This document shows positions 36,305 to 49,294 of a stretch of 64,000 bases of DNA, piece after piece. The DNA is from Holacanthus passer. Lineage: Eukaryota; Chordata; Actinopteri; Pomacanthidae. The notes under the pieces were generated by a model. The model was not told the origin of the DNA, searched no databases, and saw only the letters and a list, made by a program, of their open reading frames with translations. The number at the start of each line of letters is the position of its first letter. The stretch's first letter is position 1. The stretch covers positions 1,426,001 to 1,490,000 of the forward strand of contig JAFREQ010000008.1 of assembly GCA_025331565.1 (NCBI GenBank). Direction: 5' to 3'. The translations under genes were made by a program, and so were the position numbers.

Positions 36305-37935
36305 CTGCAGTAACATGTAAAAAGTTATCAGTTATTCAGATTCCTTCCCATTTTTTTTTATTTATTAATGAAATGTTGGGTACTTTACTTTCTTATATTC
36401 ACTTTTCTTACATGTCTAAAAATTACTCAAATGAAACAACATGAGAAGTGAAAGTCATCCCTTCGACCTTCCTAAATTAGAGCTCACTGAAGCATAGCAT
36501 CCTTTCACTTTTCATAATTCAGACTTTGGTGTCAAAGCGAACAATCTTTAAAATGATTTTCACTTTAGGCATCTTTATTCTTCCCCCTGTATTAAACCCA
36601 ATCTGAATCAAATTGAGAACAGCTCGCTTACGGCTCGAGCTTTTTGTCCTGTTCATTTTTCCTGCTGAGCTGTTCTATCAGTGGAGGGGACTCCTCCGGA
36701 TGGTAGGAATGTTCTGATAAATGGTTTATTCGTGGCAGCAACAAGATTCGATCGCAGGGTATGAATGGTTCAACATGGTTAAACAGCTTAACTTGAATAA
36801 CACCAAGTGTGCCTAAAAGCCTCAGTACTCAGTATCATATTAAAGTTTGGGTGACATCTGAGAAACAGTAAGTGCGTGTGTGCAACTGATTTGAAATGGC
36901 TGCTTTAAAACAAGCCGCTAATGGACGTTTTTATAAATCTTTTTTAGCTCAGTAGTTTCAACCCAATGAGTCATGCTCTTAAATAATGCTGTTAATTTTC
37001 GATTGACTTTCACTTTGTGGGTCTGTACTGTATGTGTGCGTCTGTTTTTCCCTCCCTACATACCAAACCACAGCAGGGTGTCGTTTTCACAAGTTCATGC
37101 CTCTATCCATCAAATGCTCAGCCCTCCTCTTTCTGTTTTTTTTGCTCTATACTATATCAGACATCTCTCTCTCTCTATGTCTGTCTCTTACACTCTCACT
37201 CTCAGTGGGACTCAGGGCCCTAAACTACTTTCCCTGTGACCTCTGACCTCTCAGGTCACATCCTCCCCGTCCCTGACCTTCAGAGTCAGAGCAGCCTTGG
37301 GAAAGCGTTGGCGGACTGATTTACCGATACAGGGGATGGTGGAGCTCCGGGGAGGTCAGCGGGGGCTCGCATTGCTTCACTATCCCACGAGCTGGGCCTG
37401 TACTCTGGGTTAGTGGTGATTTAGTGATAGGGTGTTCTGGATCTGAAGCGCAATGTCAGAGGACATGTGGGAGACATGTAGAAATCTGAGAAGTGTGTTG
37501 CAATGGAGTTATGTCTCTTTTTGCAGCTCAATCATCTTGGACAGGCCGGAGATGGGAGGGGAGCGGCTTCTGGTTCAGCTAGAAGACGGTTTCTGAGGAT
37601 CACATGCTCCAGTGTCATGGTAGAAAAAAAATCTCTCTCGTCATCCAGATTAAAATATTTTACAAGTAACTTTTTTTGGCAGACACAACACAGCTGCAGT
37701 GTGAGTGGTGAAGTAGGTAGTTTGGAGATTCAAAATCTTTACTAAATTAAAACATTTGTTCTTCGTGTTGGAAAAAATTCTCGACCCCTTACAAGATGCA
37801 AATTATATAGTATCTCTCAATAATTTTGCATTAGATAAAGTATGTGGTCTTTCTGAACCCTATTGCAGTCAATCAATGTTTTAAAGGTTGTTTTTTTTTT
37901 TAAAGGCTAAGGTTGAAAATAAGGAAGGAGGCCAT
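36305..37935. other. Unrecognised sequence
   Basis: Pyrimidine-rich patch at about 37150-37210. An acceptor-like TCTCTTTTTGCAG (37514-37526) precedes an open stretch of some 70 codons, but no convincing donor follows, so no exon is called. Region 37255-37560 is locally richer in G+C. Confidence 0.4.
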
Positions 37936-37939
37936 AATG

Positions 37940-38075
37940 TTAACATGACACTTTACTGGTCCCTGGAGAGAAATTATTTCCCTCTTGGACCCTTTTACAG
38001 AAAGGTCAGAGGTCAGGGTCAACTACAAAGCAGAACCACTGGAGGTGGAAAATGTTCAGGTCCATCTCAGTGATG
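37940..38075 (+). repeat. Dispersed repeat fragment (GGTCAGAGGTCAGGGTC class)
   Basis: It contains CTTTACTGGTCCCTGGAGAG followed by AGAAAGGTCAGAGGTCAGGG and CAGAACCACTGGAGGTGG. From memory, GGTCAGAGGTCAGGGTC followed by a GCAG-CC-CTGGAG phrase recurs many times in teleost genomes. Non-coding. Limits uncertain. Confidence 0.4.
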
Positions 38076-38079
38076 GTCA

Positions 38080-38635
38080 AGTTATTTGCTTTAGACAGTT
38101 GGAAAGGACAAAATAATGTTGTTATTGTAATGAGAAATGCTGCACAAGTCAATGAGAACCATCCTATAACTTTATAGTATTTTCTTGTATCCTGTGTGAA
38201 TCATACACTAATTCAATACAACAGGTTGGGTTCAAAGTTTTAACTGTAGCAGATTTTGTCTTTGTAATTTTGATCATATGACAACTTTTATTTTGGTCTT
38301 AAATCATTACATCATAAAAATATGGACAGGGTTAAAAAAAACAAACCCAAACATATACTTTTCTTGTCTTGTAGTTCAGTTCAGTATTTATGCTCACATG
38401 TCAACTACCCACATGTGATATATATACTTAAATGCATTTTCATCACAACCACTGTGCTGAGAAAGTACAGGGAGGTAATGCCACGGTATCTACAATAGAG
38501 TTTGGTGTTAGGTTGGACTCACACATGGAGAAACCCTGTGGACATTAATACACCAGAGAACAGATAGAGGGAGTTGTGGATTTAGATAAAACCCAATCTT
38601 CATGGATTAGCTTGACATTCTGCATTCCTCCTGTA
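38080..38635. other. Unrecognised sequence
   Basis: AT-rich. No gene or repeat recognised. Confidence 0.4.
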
Positions 38636-38639
38636 CATT

Positions 38640-38900
38640 ATCAGAGGGCAGTTTCAACCGCGTGGATGTTTGTTTATCTGGCGGAGGGGATTAAACACAT
38701 TGTGTGCCAACAGAGCCGCGCGTCCTCTCCGTCACTTTGTTCCTCTTAGACTTTCAAAGCGCCAATTAGCGTCATCCATCTGCCATTATACTTTTTGATT
38801 CAAAGCACTGAACCTCGTGAACTTGGCATCGCGCTCGCTCCCTTATGTTCTGTTTATGAAAGCGGGAGTTACAAAGTGTATTCATACATACTGTGTGCAA
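38640..38900. promoter_or_regulatory. Possible conserved noncoding element
   Basis: Balanced, non-repetitive block with GCGCCAATTAGCGTCATCC (AATTAG core near 38764), CTGCCATTATAC and CTTTTTGATTCAAAGC. CpG dinucleotides are preserved (GCGCG, CGCGCTCGC), which is unusual for the surroundings. Enhancer-like by eye only. Confidence 0.28.
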
Positions 38901-38904
38901 GATG

Positions 38905-41900
38905 TTAAAAATACTTTTACTATCATTATGATGATAATTTGTGAAGAACTTGGCTTCCACCCAGCCTCTATTTTTATCAATGTAAAGTCAATGAGCTGCA
39001 AGCTATCAATCTAGACAGTCATGTTATAAAAAAAAAAACAAGTTTAAATCACCATAAGGTTTTAATTTGATTTATTACAATTTCATAATAGTGCATCATT
39101 TAAATGAATCATAGGTTTTGAACTCTGTGATCATATAGATACTTGATACTTTATTGATTGACCGACCTACATTTTCCTTCCAAACTCTACTATTTAACCC
39201 AAATCCACACCATTACACACAATGTGGATACTGTAATGCTTATAGTTCTTTGTAATGGTTTCCCTTGACTTTGTTTGGGACGATATACAAACACATTTTA
39301 TATAAACATGCTGTATGTTTACAGTGACGTAATATTATGAGAAACTCTTTAATTCATATTTCATACACTGTTAGCATATTTAAACAGTGTCGTCATTGCT
39401 AATGGACAAAGAGCAAGGTCCGTTTTGTTATTCCATAAAGCCTTGACACACACAGTTTACAATAAATTCATAAGAAATGAATCTTCCCAACTACTCCTGG
39501 AGTAATACTGACCTTTACTGTATAACTTTACTGTCAACAGAAATGACTAAAAATGCTGAGGAAAAGTGTTTAATATAGCTTCTACCTTTCACTCTCCATC
39601 ATGGTGGTCCTTCATTTATTGCCTCTATTAATCATATGGCAGTCATTAATTCAGCCAGGGTTAAGAATCACATGGATTGGTCCTATAACAAACATGAGCC
39701 ATTTTCAGACATGTTTAGAAACAATGTCAAATCAGCTAATGACAGCACACGCTAAACAGACAGACATGTTTTCACTTTTGTTCATGTTTAGGGCTTTATT
39801 CAAACAAACATCATCCATTTTATTCCACTCATGTTTTGCTTTTTTCCATATGAGAGGAAAAAGCCTGTGCACCAAATAAACATTCAGACTAAGAGGCTCC
39901 TTTCAAAATGTGATCTATTTAAGTCAAGTGACTCTCACACTTGCTAAATTAAACATTGGACACAATGAAAACTTATTATTCATGTATTCCACAATATTTG
40001 CTGCGTTACCGTAAAAAGCAATATCCAGTCTTATTCCTTATGACGGTATGTTGTTAGGAAGATTTCATTTCTACCTAAAAGCAGACACATGTTACTTGTG
40101 TGTTCTTGGGGTTCAGGGAGGTTTTTATGATACTTTTCAACATCATACATTTTGGTTATGTTGGAATTCATTGTTAAAATCCAACTTAACTACAGTGGTT
40201 TTCTTCCATGAAGGTGCAAGCTACAAACATTTCAGAGCCACCTCTTAAGCCTCTCATGAGAGTGTGATTCCCAAACCAAGGTTTTCCAGTTCCTTGAAAT
40301 TAGTAATTGGTATAATTAGTCAAACGCCTGACTGAGGACTCCTACTCAAATAATTACCATATTCAACATAACACTACTGAATAAACAAAGGCTATTCAAA
40401 ATGTGTCATCAGCTGATTTTCCAGCTTGTCAATCCTTGAACTGTACTGATGTGGTGAAGCTGATGTCTGATCCTGAAATTCTCATAACCAAGAAACCAGC
40501 AACTCTTATTTTTTCCTTTTATTTTGTATTAAATCGACAGCCCTGAGTAGTGTCTCCGGGTCCTCCTTTCAGGCTGCATGCAACCCCCACAACCTGGGGC
40601 AGCCTGCATGAAGCCTCAAAGGCAAAACCCAGGGCAAAAAAAAAAAAAATCTCACTGCACCACTCGCTGATGCTCGTTAAGCTTACAGCTCTGAGAGCGA
40701 GGTAATAATTGAAGGCGACTCAGAACATTTTTATCAACTCAGATCTTCAGTCATACATTTTATAGAGGATGAACAGTAAAATGACAATGTTTAAAGAGAT
40801 TTTAATATGGAAATCCACCTGAAACTATAAAAGTGAAGAGGACAATAACATGATTTTAAAAAGTGAGGGGAACAAGCCCCCTCCCCTCCCCCGACCCCAG
40901 TGGAAATTACACCGTTGCATGCCAGTGGAACTGTTGGCAGCCCGAAGCAGATGTTTTCATTTTACTTCATGTGACTGGCAAGTGGATCGTTTTCTATCAC
41001 ACTCCATCATGAACTCAATACCGATGACAAGTATATGCAAAGACCTCCATTATCACCCGTTGTGGTGAGGAAGCGGCAGTTAAGGAGGAGTGTGAAAATC
41101 AATGCATTGATTATTGATCATGTTTTCAAACAGCCTTTCTCAGCCTGTGTGTGTGTGATAGATTTGTTAACATGTACTCTGAAGCTGAGACATCAATTTC
41201 TTTTGTTATCTAGTTTGATCAGTATGTTTGATACGCTCCATGCTTGCATTTATGTGATAGCAAAAATTTGCAGACACAATGTATAATGCAAACTTATGCT
41301 TCACAATCTCCTCACACACTTTCCCCACATACACAACAACTGCACTCACACAACTGCAGCATTAAACATCAATAACGGAGCAGCAAATCCCCTAAGAAAC
41401 TCCAGCAGGCCAGCTCTTCACACATTAGAGCAGCAGACATCATGCCAGCCGCATCAGGCACCACGGTCTGTAATAGTTATACAGCTTACATTAAGAAGTA
41501 CAGTATAAACAGCCCCATCCACACACCAGACCTTCTGAAATGCAACAGTTGCTTTGACCGATCTGTAATAAGCATGCTCAGCCCTAAGGCACGCATTAAA
41601 CATTAACACTGGGTCTATACGGGCCTGTAATCCAGCACCCTGTTCCTTCATGTGAGCCAAGAGGCCGGTTCGTCCCAAACAGACAGTTGAGCAACACACA
41701 TCTTGCTTTCTTCTCAGCGGAGTACATCAGTCACAGATTGTGCCGCTCCAATGAAAATACAAGTGCATCTGGTCACTTTGAACATTTCTGTCTGCGACTT
41801 GTGGTTAATGTCGAGTGTATGTCGGTTTGTAATAATGCATGTTTTACACAAGAATTCCATATTTGCCATTTGTGGGATTGGAGAAGGTGAAAGTTGAGCA

Positions 41901-42950
41901 TGTTAATTGGCTTCTATGTTGTGGTCTGAATTTCTGAAGTAGTCATATTTTGGCAAGTGTTTGCAGCAATGAGCATACGGATCGACACATGGAGGAGTGG
42001 ATCAGGATTTTTTGTGTGTGGATGTTTTGACACTTTTCCACCATTGTGATCCTTTTTGACAAGCTGAAATCTAACGGTAAGACCGAAATACAGCGTATGT
42101 CAAACAAACAGGAAGCACTCTGCAGTACACAGCGTACCTCGAGTACTTTGATCACTCTTTCTCTTTGAGGAAAAATAAACAGCCATTTTTCAGTCCCCAT
42201 TCAAATAGTCAGTCTTTTTTCGACGCGGTTACATTCTGCAGACGGGGCGCATTAGATGACGTTTTCATTTTAAGGTCATGAATCACATCATTTCCACATC
42301 AATCCAGTGTCAGTTTCAGTGATGTGTTTGGAAATGAGGGGTTGGCAAGGTCCTGTGACACAACTCTCAATGCTACTGAGATCATGGGATTCATCAGTTA
42401 ACCACATTTCCCCTCTCTTTTCAACAGACAATGATTGCCATGTAGCCTCGGCTGTGGAAGCTTCCTGGTGATGGGTGATGATTAGCTCGTGCTTTGTGTG
42501 TGTTGTGAGTGTGGTCGTCCACATCGAGGACTTTTATACCACACTTTCTACACTGGTGACAGAATCCCAGCTTGGCAGGGCAAAATAAAAAGAAGACTTT
42601 CAGTGAACCTTTCAACCAGAAACACTCAGTGCTGCATACGCTCACACATCCAAAGCCTGGTCCTGTTTAAAGCGAGGAATTAGGCTGCACTGCTCAGCGG
42701 TTTGCAGCTCAACTCTGGTATTAATTGAAGGCTGGATAATCTGCTTCATCAGGAGCAGACTGCAGAGTTCATGTGATGTAAACTTTCTTTTATACTCTTC
42801 CAAATTGGCTTTTGTGTGAGAGCACAGGAAGTCGTTTAGAGGCAGAGCAAATCCTCAGTTTGTCTGACCTTAAATTAAGGTGTTGAGGAGTTCTGTGAGT
42901 GGCGTGAAAGTTGTTTTACGACCACATTATACGTCACATTATATTTCAGG
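38905..42950. other. Long stretch with no gene recognised
   Basis: Mostly AT-rich unique DNA. An A13 run lies near 40637-40649. A TTGATACTTTATTGATTG phrase at 39141-39160 vaguely recalls fish retroposon tails but is too short to call. Frames such as 41035-41286 and 42288-42524 show no recognisable features. Confidence 0.4.
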
Positions 42951-42954
42951 TTGG

Positions 42955-43120
42955 ACACCGGGGTGGATTGACTTTGACACTGGAGGTTGTGGTTCACATC
43001 TGGTCTCACACCAACATCCAACATTGGTTTCTTTTAACCATGACGGTGACGTTTTCCTAACCCCATGACACGCCCTGACCTTAACCAAGTATTGGTTTTA
43101 GTTGTCTAAACTTTACCACA
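42955..43120 (-). repeat. Dispersed repeat fragment (reverse of 20255 class)
   Basis: GACCTTAACCAAGTATTGG followed by TTTAGTTGTCTAAACTTTACC is the reverse-complement style of the TTAAGGCACAAAAAC-type repeat at 20255-20345. It is preceded by CCTAACCCCATGACACGCCC. I remember this from other teleost genomes. Boundaries are uncertain. Confidence 0.3.
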
Positions 43121-43124
43121 CATG

Positions 43125-44685
43125 AACCATAGCTATAGCATTGCTTATTGTGGTTTTAGAAAACACTTAAAAGAAACCTATTTTCTTTCCTTATTCATTC
43201 TCCTTCTTCTGCCTCCCTCACTGCTCTCTTCCTTTATGTCTTTGGTGGCAGTTTGTGTGAATGTGTAGGAGGCCACATAAACTGTAAAGTGGTGTCCTAT
43301 TCAGTGCTGCAGTAGGTATCTTTTGTAATCTGAATTCTATTAAAATACCACATTATGCTTTCAATTTAGCGCGTGTGTATAACAACACCACTGCAAGTAC
43401 TTACACTGTTACTCCCTCAGGCGAGTGTCAAACTTGAGACAGCCACTCTGAAGGGAAGCAGACGTGCTACTGCCGCTGGTTAGCAGTTCTTTAAGGTTCA
43501 AGTTGGACATTAGAAAAGGAGGACAAGTTGTCTGCAGCTTTGACCGTAAAATAATTGAGTAGAGAAAGGTGCAAGAGGGATTAAAAAATAATAAGAATGA
43601 CTGAAATGAAACAGACAAAAGACATGTATAAGATGTAATAAGAGCTGGTGAGGTTAAAACTAAATGAATAAGAAATACAGTACATTAAGAAAATTAATAA
43701 AAAAAAATGCAATTAAAGCAATTAAAATAGTTGAGCCAAAATAACAAGAGAAAAATGTTAAATTTAAAAAATTAAAAAAAAAAGTAAATGTAAGAGTGTA
43801 AAGGCAAGTGATCATGGACATAAGATCATTTCTGTTGTTGCTGAAAGTCACTCTTCCAAATGTGCAGTGTGAGATAAAAATAGATGGGAATGAAGGGATG
43901 AGAAGAGGTATACCAGAAAAGAAAATGACTTCACTACATCATTTATTTATTTTACACAACATGACACCCAACATCTGGCTGCAAAAGTGACGGAAACAGA
44001 TACTTAATTTATCAAAAACTTTCAGCGTTGAGAAAGAATATTTATTTCATATCTGTATTTTATTTGTTTGGCGTTGAAAAGATGGAGTTAAGATTGGAAT
44101 CGAGTCGAGTTGTCTCTATTCAGTTGTCATCATGTCATCAACCATTGTGAAAAATTTTGTTTATGTTTCAACCTCAATTAATCTGCCACAACATCACAAT
44201 AAGAAACTGTTACTGGTCCATGAAAATGTAATTTCTGTTAATGTAAATTCAATGTGAGTAGAAACATATTAACTATTTTGTTGATATAGTTGAGAAGAAG
44301 ATAAATCATTTTTGTTTATGACTGTAAATGAGGAAAAGGAGGTTGAGACACATGGCAAAGAAGGATATATATTACAATTATATTTATATAATTTGTTAAG
44401 TAAGTGAACACTCGGCTACATGAGACAGAGACAGAAGGAATGCATATGAAAGCTTCTACTAAAATTTTCAGCTAAATGCTCAAATCTATCTTGAACAAAA
44501 TTAACAGACTATTCATTATAAAATTAGCAGATAACTAAACCAAACATTTGCCAGGAAACATCTGAACCGTAACATCCAAATGAAAAGTAGGAAGTGCAGA
44601 TATGACTGTTCTTTTGTAGTAGTTGTAATGAAAATCTAAGAATATGCAAGGATGGATTTTTTTCCTTTAAAGTGCCTGGATTAAA
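43125..44685. other. Unrecognised AT-rich sequence
   Basis: A-rich stretch at 43690-43800. No gene, RNA gene or element end identified. Confidence 0.4.
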
Positions 44686-44689
44686 CAAA

Positions 44690-44895
44690 CACTTATGTGG
44701 CGGCAGGAGAGCGAGCGACGGAGCACAAACCTGCCTGTGATTGTGATTCAAGCCCACATTATGTGTGATATATCGGGAGGCCAAATATGCTTGATGGCAT
44801 GGTAATTAGGAGCCATATATTTTCCCGAGCAATGTGACGCCAGAATCATTACCGCCTATCGCTCTGATGAATGTTTCATGAGACTTAGTGGTTAT
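44690..44895. promoter_or_regulatory. Possible conserved noncoding element
   Basis: About 200 bases of complex sequence with TGTGATTGTGATTCAAGC, GGCATGGTAATTAGGAGCC (TAATTA at 44803-44808), TATTTTCCCGAGC and GAATCATTACCGCC. No simple repeats inside. It has the dense, varied texture of a deeply conserved enhancer. Not tested by alignment. Confidence 0.32.
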
Positions 44896-44899
44896 GAAT

Positions 44900-45955
44900 A
44901 TATTTGTTCGCATTTTGTATGTACATATTAAAATTATGGAAAGTTCCACCGAGAGGCCGTTCAAGAACACTGAAATTCGAGTCACTGTCCAGTCATTGGT
45001 AACAGCTGTAGCTTCGATGCTGCCAAAACAAACAAACAAACAAATTAATAAATTGATAAATTATGTTTTTTCTTCCCAAAAACAATGTTTTCTATTATGT
45101 GATTCTTCATTACTTTTATTGTCGTTGGCCTTTTTAAGTCTGTCGAGTGAGGTTCTGGAGAAAACACTGAATTCCTAAGTAATTTTCTAGCCTTAATAAT
45201 ATTGGCACACGTTGTCGGCCGTTGGCAGCATCGCTCCAAACACTCCACTGTTTGTACTGTACGAGCCTTCAATATATCAGACTGTATCAGGCTGCGGATC
45301 AGTGAAAGCATTGTGGAAAGAGCGAGCTTAGGCCAAGTGGGAGGAAATGTAAAGTACAATAATCCTCACGCAACAAATGTAAACTGAGCGTAAAGAAATG
45401 TAAATACAGTCCACTCTGCGTTTCCTAAAATGTAATTCATCTCACACGCCAATGTGCCCACACACACACTTTAAGTGACATATGCTTGCATATCGCTCGC
45501 TCTCGCACACAAACATCGGTGCAGGTGCTCTTTTGACTGATGAGTCCGTAAGTGTTTCCAAAGAGTGAGCTGCTCTGTGACAGCTGTCTCTACACACACT
45601 GTTAACATGAAACTCTCCATCCCGCTCGCTCCCTTTCCCTTTGTCCTTCCCCTCCATCCTACTTCTGGCCTTTCTCTCTCCCCCTCCCCCCCCCGTCTTT
45701 CCACTGAGGTTGAGCCGTGCCAGAGTCGATCTTTCATCCCGACGAGCGAGGTGCCAACTCTCAGGGTACAGCAACAGGAATAAAACTCAGAGTCATCTTA
45801 AAGAAGTCGACTCCGCTCCACAGTCCACTATAGGGCAGAGTGAAAACCAATCTGTAGCGGTTTAGGGGTTCAGACCAAAGAAGGGAAGCAGCTGCAGCTA
45901 TGCAGCAGTGCCAGGATTGCATTTCTATCTCCACACATTGACAGAAAGTTCAACA
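44900..45955. other. Unrecognised sequence with AAAC tandem and CT tract
   Basis: (AAAC)4 at about 45027-45043. Positions 45600-45705 are pyrimidine-rich with a C9-10 run. Block 45190-45350 is complex and could be conserved. No gene supported. Confidence 0.4.
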
Positions 45956-45959
45956 ATTA

Positions 45960-46195
45960 CCCCAGAGCCCAGCCTCAAAATATGATTAGCATGGACCCAG
46001 ATGATAATGGCTTTTACATGCAATTACGCCAAAGGGGGAATTACCCGGTGTATGGGAATAATGTAGCTGGGGAATGAGACAATTGCTTGCTAATGTCTGT
46101 TGTTGTTGGCAGACTCGCTGGAAATTTATTTATTGTAAAGTTTTATATTCAGACAGGCTGCGTCTGCACTAAATGATATGATGGATATTCATGAA
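45960..46195. promoter_or_regulatory. Possible conserved noncoding element
   Basis: Complex block with ATATGATTAGCATGG, ACATGCAATTACGCC, GGGGGAATTACCCGG and GACAATTGCTTGC. Several homeodomain cores (GATTA at 45984, AATTAC at 46022 and 46039) and a GGGAATTACCC-like partial palindrome lie within 60 bases. The best enhancer-like block by eye. Confidence 0.33.
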
Positions 46196-46254
46196 AGAAG
46201 TTATGTTTATTTTATTCAATTAATGACATGGAAGGTTTTAAGGGTTTTTTGGAC

Positions 46255-46555
46255 AGCAATAATTAAGCCTGCCCCCGACTAAACATTTTCCTAGAGTTGC
46301 TAATTTAAGCCATTAGTTGACTAGTCATCAGATGTTTATGATATTAATGTAATTATATGAATAGTTTTTTTTTAGGCATGCACAGAGCGTGACAGCATTA
46401 ACAGCAAAAGCAGTAACATTAATGATTCTGACAGTGACAATTATTTCATTTATTTCAACACACGTCTCATTGTTCAAAACACCGGAACAAATAACTTCCA
46501 GCTTCACAAAAACAAATCTTCCAACTAAATCTAACACCGAGTAGCACCCAACGAA
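46255..46555 (+). mobile_element. DNA-transposon remnant (ACTAGTC class), tentative
   Basis: CCCCGACTAAACATTTTCC followed by GCCATTAGTTGACTAGTCATC, then CACAGAGCGTGACAGCATTAAC and AGTAACATTAATGATTCTGAC. From memory, ends built on CTAGTCGACTAGTC-type words and this interior occur in fish hAT-like non-autonomous elements. Only a degraded stretch remains and no second terminus was found. Confidence 0.3.
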
Positions 46556-46559
46556 TTCA

Positions 46560-48050
46560 TAAAATGATCATGGCATCCCAGTCAACATAACTGAAATCTG
46601 TGGTCAGTGATTGAAGCCGCCCACACACACGACAAAGACAACACATGCAAGCATATTGTTATAATTACATTTCTCACCCACCCTGCTCCACTGGAACGAG
46701 CATTGCGATGATTTGTTGTTGCACGCTTTCAGTTCAAACAGATGATGATCGGTGCATTCAGGGACAATGAGTGAAAAGTGCTGCCTTGTTACACAAACGA
46801 AAAGTTATTGTGTGAAAAGCACAAGAGTCCCTCGCTCAATCTGAGGAACTTTGCAACCATGAATTCATTGTGAAAATTTCCAAGCAGATCCTCTAAAGTG
46901 AGTTAACACTGAGATCGACAAATTTCCACACATTGTTTCCCTCTCGAGAGAGATAATTGAAATTAGGTGAGAACTCACACAGATGGTCTAATTCTTGCGA
47001 AGGGTTGTGTGGAAGTCTGTTGTTTATTTGAATCAGCCGCCATGAAACTTGGAAGATGCACCGGTTAGTGAAATGTGATACGACTGAGCCTCTGCTGTTG
47101 ATTATAGTGCATAGAAATGAAAAATAAAAAAATATGGTGCCAAGCTTATCTTCATTCGCTTTGTTTAGTTTAGAAGTACATTTGTGAGAAAATCCAAAAA
47201 CAGCAGCTATATTTTCTAATTAAGGAACATAAATAACATAAGTATTTTTGCATTTGTCAACATGTGCAACCTGACAAGCCGAGTAATATTTCTCAACATG
47301 GAGAGGAAATGCAATCAAAGTTAACATTTTAATATGCGTCGCTATATTTCATGAAAACAAAAACAGATTACAGATACTAACTTCTGAAGCTATGTTTTCT
47401 GTCACTTGATAATTAGAAACTGTTTTGCAGGAAGACCCTGAAAAAATGTTTTCATCTTAAGACAATATCATCTGATCAAAGATAAGCACAAATAAAGACA
47501 AATCCATTTGCGGTTGCCAGTTTTGGTGACCTGCTTTAAATTACAATTTTATCAAAGTAGATAAAACAAGTGAGCAAGTTGCTAAAAAAAAACAAACCCA
47601 AAAAACCAGACTAACTCTGTTATTGAGTTGTGCCTGGACTGCAGAGAGCGATGTTAGAGAAAAAAAGGGGGAAAATAAAGCTGCTATTTTGGACAATACC
47701 CTCCGAGAAATTTTTTCTTTGGGACTTAACTTGATTTCCAGAAGTTCCTGAAGCACCTTTGGGTGAGACCCAACAACAAAGAGAACAATAACTCTTTCTA
47801 CCAGACATAAATGTTTGACTGTGACGATATTTCCAGCTGAGTTGAACACGGCTTACAATATCATGGCTGAAAGAGCTTTCCTGGTGGGTGTCCTACACAC
47901 CCTTCTACAACAATACAGAGACACACACACATATGCTCACACAAAATATTGCACCAAAACTAAATCTAATTTCCTGTAATCCAGGCTCTCACCAAACACG
48001 TTTTCTCAACAGAGAAGCCCTTGCACTTTAGTCACAAGGACAAAAAACAA
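46560..48050. other. Unrecognised sequence
   Basis: No gene supported. Short frames at 47541-47849 (minus) are featureless. Confidence 0.4.
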
Positions 48051-48056
48051 AATGAA

Positions 48057-48076
48057 CACACACACACACACACACA
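48057..48076. repeat. (CA)10 microsatellite
   Basis: Uninterrupted CA run of 20 bases. Confidence 0.95.
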
Positions 48077-48079
48077 GAA

Positions 48080-49290
48080 GCTGAGAAGGTAATTGATCAT
48101 ATAAGCAGAGAAGTGACAGCATGAAATTCTTATTCTTCTTATTCTTTAATGAAGCTGCTGATTGATAGTATTTTATTATATTCTATTGCTATTGCACTAT
48201 AACTAAAATAGTAGAGAGTAAGAAGAAAATGAAGAACAAAGAGAAATATAGACAAAAATATTAGATGGATTTCTGGTATAAAATTGACAGAATCTGCAGT
48301 ACTTCGACATATTCAGACATGGAAAATGCTGACTGCCTGAGATATGATTTTGGCAGCTCAATATATCACCTTAACCTTATTCATAACTCCCACTTCCACA
48401 TCTCTCCACTTCACTTCTATTGTTTAGATCATCTCCGATCAGAATGCTTATAAAGAGCCGCGGCCGCTATGTCTGCTTTTTCAGCTCCGAGTCAGCTGCC
48501 TCGTCTGGCGGTGTTGGGTAACCCTGAGTCAGAGCTCTGCGGCTTGTCTCGGTGTAAACAGATGGTCTCGGCTCTGATGACTAGTTTCTGATCTCACCCA
48601 GATAGGGATTCGGGCTGTCAGAAGAGATTTCCAGGCTCTACAGAGGTGAGACGACTGAAGCGGTTTGAAATATGTCGAGTGTAAACAAAGGCCCAGGTCC
48701 GATTTCCTGGGAGAAGTTCTATTTAGATAATCACAATCGAACTGTGAAGAGTGACAAGCTCTGATGTAGGAACCCGGGGTTTTGTGAATGTGTGGCGCAC
48801 GATCATGCTGCCATATTATATCTGTCTGCTGTGTATCTTGACATGTAAGATATTCACCTTGAAAAAAGAAAGAAGACAGAAAAGGAAAAAGATAAAAGAA
48901 AGTTTCTTTGGTGGGTTGGTTCTCTTCATGAAACTTCAGTTGTTCCAAGAGATGTCCAATTTGCTGATGCAAAACAGATACATCTGAAAAAAATCTATAT
49001 CGTACACTCTTAAATATTATCATTATAATTATTATAAATTCGGTTCCTCACAGAAAATATAACCTTTCGTACTTATGGGTTCTTTGACTTGCTAACTTAT
49101 AGAGAAGTTGGTAGCACTCACTTTTTTAATTTATCATTCTTCTTACACTTTAAATTAGTTTAACTTCACACTAACTTTAAGCATCAACTAATAAATTTAA
49201 AACTCCCTGCAACAATTCAAATATACGAGCTGGGCCACCAAGAAGCATATGATAAATACAGTAATGTAGAAATGGCTCCATGGGTTTTCA
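48080..49290. other. Unrecognised sequence with a chance-like 164-codon frame
   Basis: The longest frame of the window (48529-49023, minus, ATG start) lies here. It has no domain, signal or family resemblance and crosses a T-rich stretch that yields an F-rich segment. I judge it non-coding. Block 48470-48640 is locally G+C richer. Confidence 0.45.
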
Positions 49291-49294
49291 TGAA

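Noticed and set aside
37510..37745. Acceptor-like TCTCTTTTTGCAG followed by an open stretch as an exon
   Set aside because: No credible donor follows and the protein resembles nothing I know; left as unrecognised sequence.
39130..39165. TTGATACTTTATTGATTG as a retroposon tail
   Set aside because: Too short and without target duplication or body; only vaguely similar to fish retroposon ends.
48529..49023. Longest open frame (164 codons, minus strand)
   Set aside because: No domain, signal, compositional bias or splice context; contains an F-rich stretch from a T-rich tract. Length is within chance for this amount of sequence.
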